From NCBI GenBank assembly GCA_019914995.1, contig CM034130.1, forward strand, positions 4,402,001-4,466,000: DNA of 64,000 nucleotides, in the 5' to 3' direction. Position 1 is the stretch's first letter; each line of letters starts with the position of its first letter. The notes below the pieces were generated by a model. It made no database searches, was not told where the DNA came from, and was given only the letters and a program-made list of their open reading frames with translations. The stretch is from Acanthochlamys bracteata (lineage: Eukaryota > Streptophyta > Magnoliopsida > Pandanales > Velloziaceae). Both the position numbers and the translations under genes were made by a program. Positions 61,221 to 64,000 of this stretch are shown here, in pieces.

Positions 61221-61599
61221 TTTACAATGTTGGTGAACTAAGAACTAATGTAGCTAACCAAGTAAGAGAAGAATGATTTCATTATTTCTTCTTGATGGTT
61301 AGTACATCATGGGAGGGGTTATTAATAAGTAGCTATAAGAGTTCCTTTCCTAGTAGAACTCTAGCTACTGTGAACTAGCTAGGGAATTCTTCTCCTAATA
61401 GAATTCCACTTGACAACTTAAACTAGTTGATAAAGTAGAATCCCATATAGACTCGATTGCATCTAAACCACCTAGAGATGCCTTAGTCCTAATCGAATCC
61501 CCTAAGGACTCAACTGCCTCTAAGGAACTTAGATGTTGCACATGGAACATATTGTGCACCTAGCTAGTGGATGCCGAGTTCTCTGGGTGTTGCCGCGCG

Positions 61600-62560
61600 C
61601 GTGGAAGTGTATTAATATATTTGTATGATTTATATTATATTGATCTAATGATCAGATGGAGTTTGATTGGTAGTCGATTGAGTTAAAATTTTTTAATATA
61701 TTTTTTAATTTATAATTATTTATATTGAACGGTTAAGATTACAATTAGAAATAATTCTGACTATAAATAAAAAAGTGAGCGCTGGAAAGCTCAAAGTAAA
61801 CGAATTTACGTCCGTTCACCTTTTTCTGGGAATAACTAAAATTAATGAATATGATGCGTTCACCTTGTTTCACCCAGATGTGTGAAATGCGCTGGGTGAA
61901 GCTCGCTCTATTCTCCTTTCCTTATTACCCTCGCACTAATTTCCTTCTTCCGAACGCGCTCTCTACGTTCATTTCGTCTTCGCTCATTCTTCTCCCATTC
62001 CATCCACAGCAAGGGTGAAGCATTTGATTGTTCTTACACTCGATCGTGTCTCATTGAGAAGATTGTCCGCCGGCCAAGAGCAATGTCGTAATTCTTCTTC
62101 CGAGAAGACCAAACAGAGTATTTTCCAAATTTCTTACTGACAAATTGGTAGTATTTTTTTTCCTTTTTTGCGGAAATCTTTCTTTTGGTTGCTAAGATTG
62201 TGTGCTGTTTAGATATTTGTTTTAGTTTAGATAATTTCTAATTATGGGTTTATATTAGAGTTTAGAATGTTGGTTATATGAATGTTCAAGATTCTATAGT
62301 CATTATTCTTAGTTATATAATGTTAAAATTGTTATGTATGAATGTCTTCTGTTTTTTTAGGAATTGCATAATTGGATACAGTAGTTGATTAAAGTCCTAG
62401 CTCTAAAGTATGATATTTTAGGAAAGGCTGTGTTTAATTTAGCCTTTCTAGTTGTTAAGATTGAGATTAATTTTTTTCATTTTCTATCTATTATCTATTT
62501 GCATGTTGTAGTGAGGTTGCTTTCAAACTCTTTGTTTTTAAGATTATTTTTCATATAGTT
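61600..62560 (+). mobile_element. Probable MULE terminus with stem-loop and leader
   Basis: TTCACCCAG at 61,869-61,877 and CTGGGTGAA at 61,892-61,900 form a 9-bp hairpin. It is followed directly by a CT-rich stretch (61,905-62,000) and a longer AT-rich interior, as in MULE-1. No partner terminus or coding region is visible within the window. Confidence 0.35.
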
Positions 62561-62580
62561 ATCCAACCAATAGTACTATA

Positions 62581-64000
62581 TGTTGAAAATTCTAAATATT
62601 TTGATAATAACACATATTTAAGAATCATTTCTAAACTATGAACATGTCCACGTTGAATATGAATAGCATATTTACAATTTGACAGAACATCATGTAGAAA
62701 TTAGCTAAGTGTTAGGACTTCGCTAATATGCTAGGTTTGGATATGTATATCTTTCCACTACGACACCAAACGGAGATTTCTTAGTTGCATTTGAAAGATG
62801 GTTTGACTAGTGTAACTGGAGACTAAGAGGACGAAATTTCATCAAATATCGAAGATAGAATAATTCTGTAAAATTCGCTGGCAACACTGCCCAACATCAC
62901 TAGATCAACTAGACAGCGCCCCGACATATCAAACGACAAATGTTATATCTCTCAGCTCAGACTCGATTCGGGTTCTAGTTTTTCTATGGACAGAAGACAT
63001 ATTGAAGTTTTTACATTCCAAATTGCAGCTCATTACATGAAGAAACAAATCATACAAAAAAGAGAGAAGCTTACTGTTTTGCACCTATCATTTCTGTTTG
63101 CACTCGAGTGAACCCAATCTACACCGTAACGGATAAAATATATATCTCCAGCTCTAGTCACACTTTGGAGATCCGATTTTTGCTATTGGAAGCTGACTCA
63201 AAGATTTATCCACAATCCAAAACTAAGGCAAATTATCCACTAACAAACTCTACAAAAATTTTCGAAGTGACTAGACAGAATATATTTCAGATTGAACATA
63301 ACCATGCTAGTTATGAGTGCTCCCGAGTTATTTTTGGTTCTCTATTCGTGCCAATTAGTTGCAGCTGATTTTAAAAGAAAATAATCAGAATATTTATTTT
63401 CAGAATTTATGGAGAAAATATTGGAAGATATAAAGAAAATCTACAAAGATGAAAAACTTCAATATGTATACAACTTCTACCGGATCTAATTCAAACACTT
63501 ATATCTTGGCCGTTTGAATTTTAATATGATCTTTATATGCAGATTAGAGAGGACATCTTGAGGATTAATTCTATGCAAATAAATCATATTGGTTCCTAAA
63601 AGAAAGTTGCCACAAAATTGGATAACATGACATCAGAAACTGTAGAAAAGACTTGGACGGTTGGATTATTTCGAGGCATCATTTCACGCCCGATTTACTT
63701 GAGATTTTGAAAATGTGGTCCTGAAGTAAAGAAAAAGACTTGCACATCATCAAGTAATGTACAGACAAGAAAATAAATAGAAGAAATAGAAGAGAAGGAA
63801 CAATTGAGAGAACACATCTACTAGCTGTTTTGTTTTGATCTTGCCCGTACATTCTTCCTAACCGTTGGAAGATTCACTTGTTACAACAAATCTGATCTTG
63901 AGATTGAAGAAGAAATGTTTATATAGCCGAAGCATTGAGGACAGCAAGAACAATAATTCATACAATTTTTAGTGCACCAAACTGGGCCATCACCTTGCTG
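62581..64000 (+). mobile_element. Start of a probable Copia-type LTR, runs off window
   Basis: Begins TGTTGAAAATTCTAAATATT followed by TTGATAATAACACATATTTA, a start phrase common in plant Copia (Tork-type) LTRs. The sequence continues without coding capacity to the window end, including a late ATATAGCCG near 63,922. The frame at 63,108-63,368 is probably chance. Whether the element is whole, solo or broken cannot be told from here. Confidence 0.45.

Noticed and set aside
1-64000. tRNA, rRNA, snRNA genes and CRISPR-type arrays
   Set aside because: No cloverleaf with A and B boxes, no rRNA landmark and no spaced direct-repeat array was seen on either strand by eye.

Overview
The window is nuclear DNA of a flowering plant. 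The evidence is a plastid-targeted isoprenoid enzyme gene split by GT-AG introns, AT-rich spacers, and several plant transposon families (FAR1-type Mutator elements, hAT and Harbinger MITEs, Ty3/gypsy and Copia-like LTR sequences). It has no bacterial-type operons, no CRISPR array and no RNA gene that I could recognise. I cannot name the species. Most short open frames in the window are chance frames in AT-rich or repeated DNA.

Layout. Positions 1-18,500 are repeat-built: a tandem array with a unit of about 1.49 kb (three full units and a partial fourth), then two paralogous copies of a larger block (about 4.47-9.9 kb and 11.48-13.85 kb). One copy carries a 3.2-kb solo LTR with a perfect 5-bp target duplication. 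The other carries a 247-bp Harbinger-type MITE. Between the copies lie two in-phase exons of a gene I do not recognise. Positions 18.5-28.3 kb hold degraded gene remnants and a broken Ty3/gypsy chromovirus (about 24.3-26.9 kb).

Positions 28,378-30,994 (minus strand) hold the clearest host gene: ISPF, 2-C-methyl-D-erythritol 2,4-cyclodiphosphate synthase of the plastid MEP pathway, in three exons encoding 232 residues. About 0.7 kb upstream of its start codon begins a 7.1-kb FAR1-type Mutator element (31,677-38,767). Its terminal inverted repeats are about 1.8-2.3 kb long, full of GAGCTC palindromes, with nested hairpins near the tips. Its transposase gene has three exons (34,311-36,833) and is damaged.

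Positions 39-45 kb are AT-rich spacer with MITE copies, a 250-bp tandem duplication and a degenerate tandem array of about 130-bp units. At 45,850-46,521 (minus) there is a one-exon gene for an acidic protein of unknown function. Positions 46.8-51.4 kb are a cluster of MITEs, including an 804-bp hAT element with an 8-bp target duplication. A second, older FAR1-type Mutator element lies at about 53.76-57.76 kb, abutted by a Ty3/gypsy gag scrap and then a decayed RopGAP pseudogene (59.2-59.9 kb). The last 1.4 kb looks like the start of a Copia-type LTR that runs off the window.

The main biological point is the Mutator lineage. One nearly complete element, one eroded element and several isolated end-like segments share an architecture of terminal stem-loop plus CT-rich, spliced leader-like sequence. 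The best-preserved member sits just upstream of an essential plastid isoprenoid gene.
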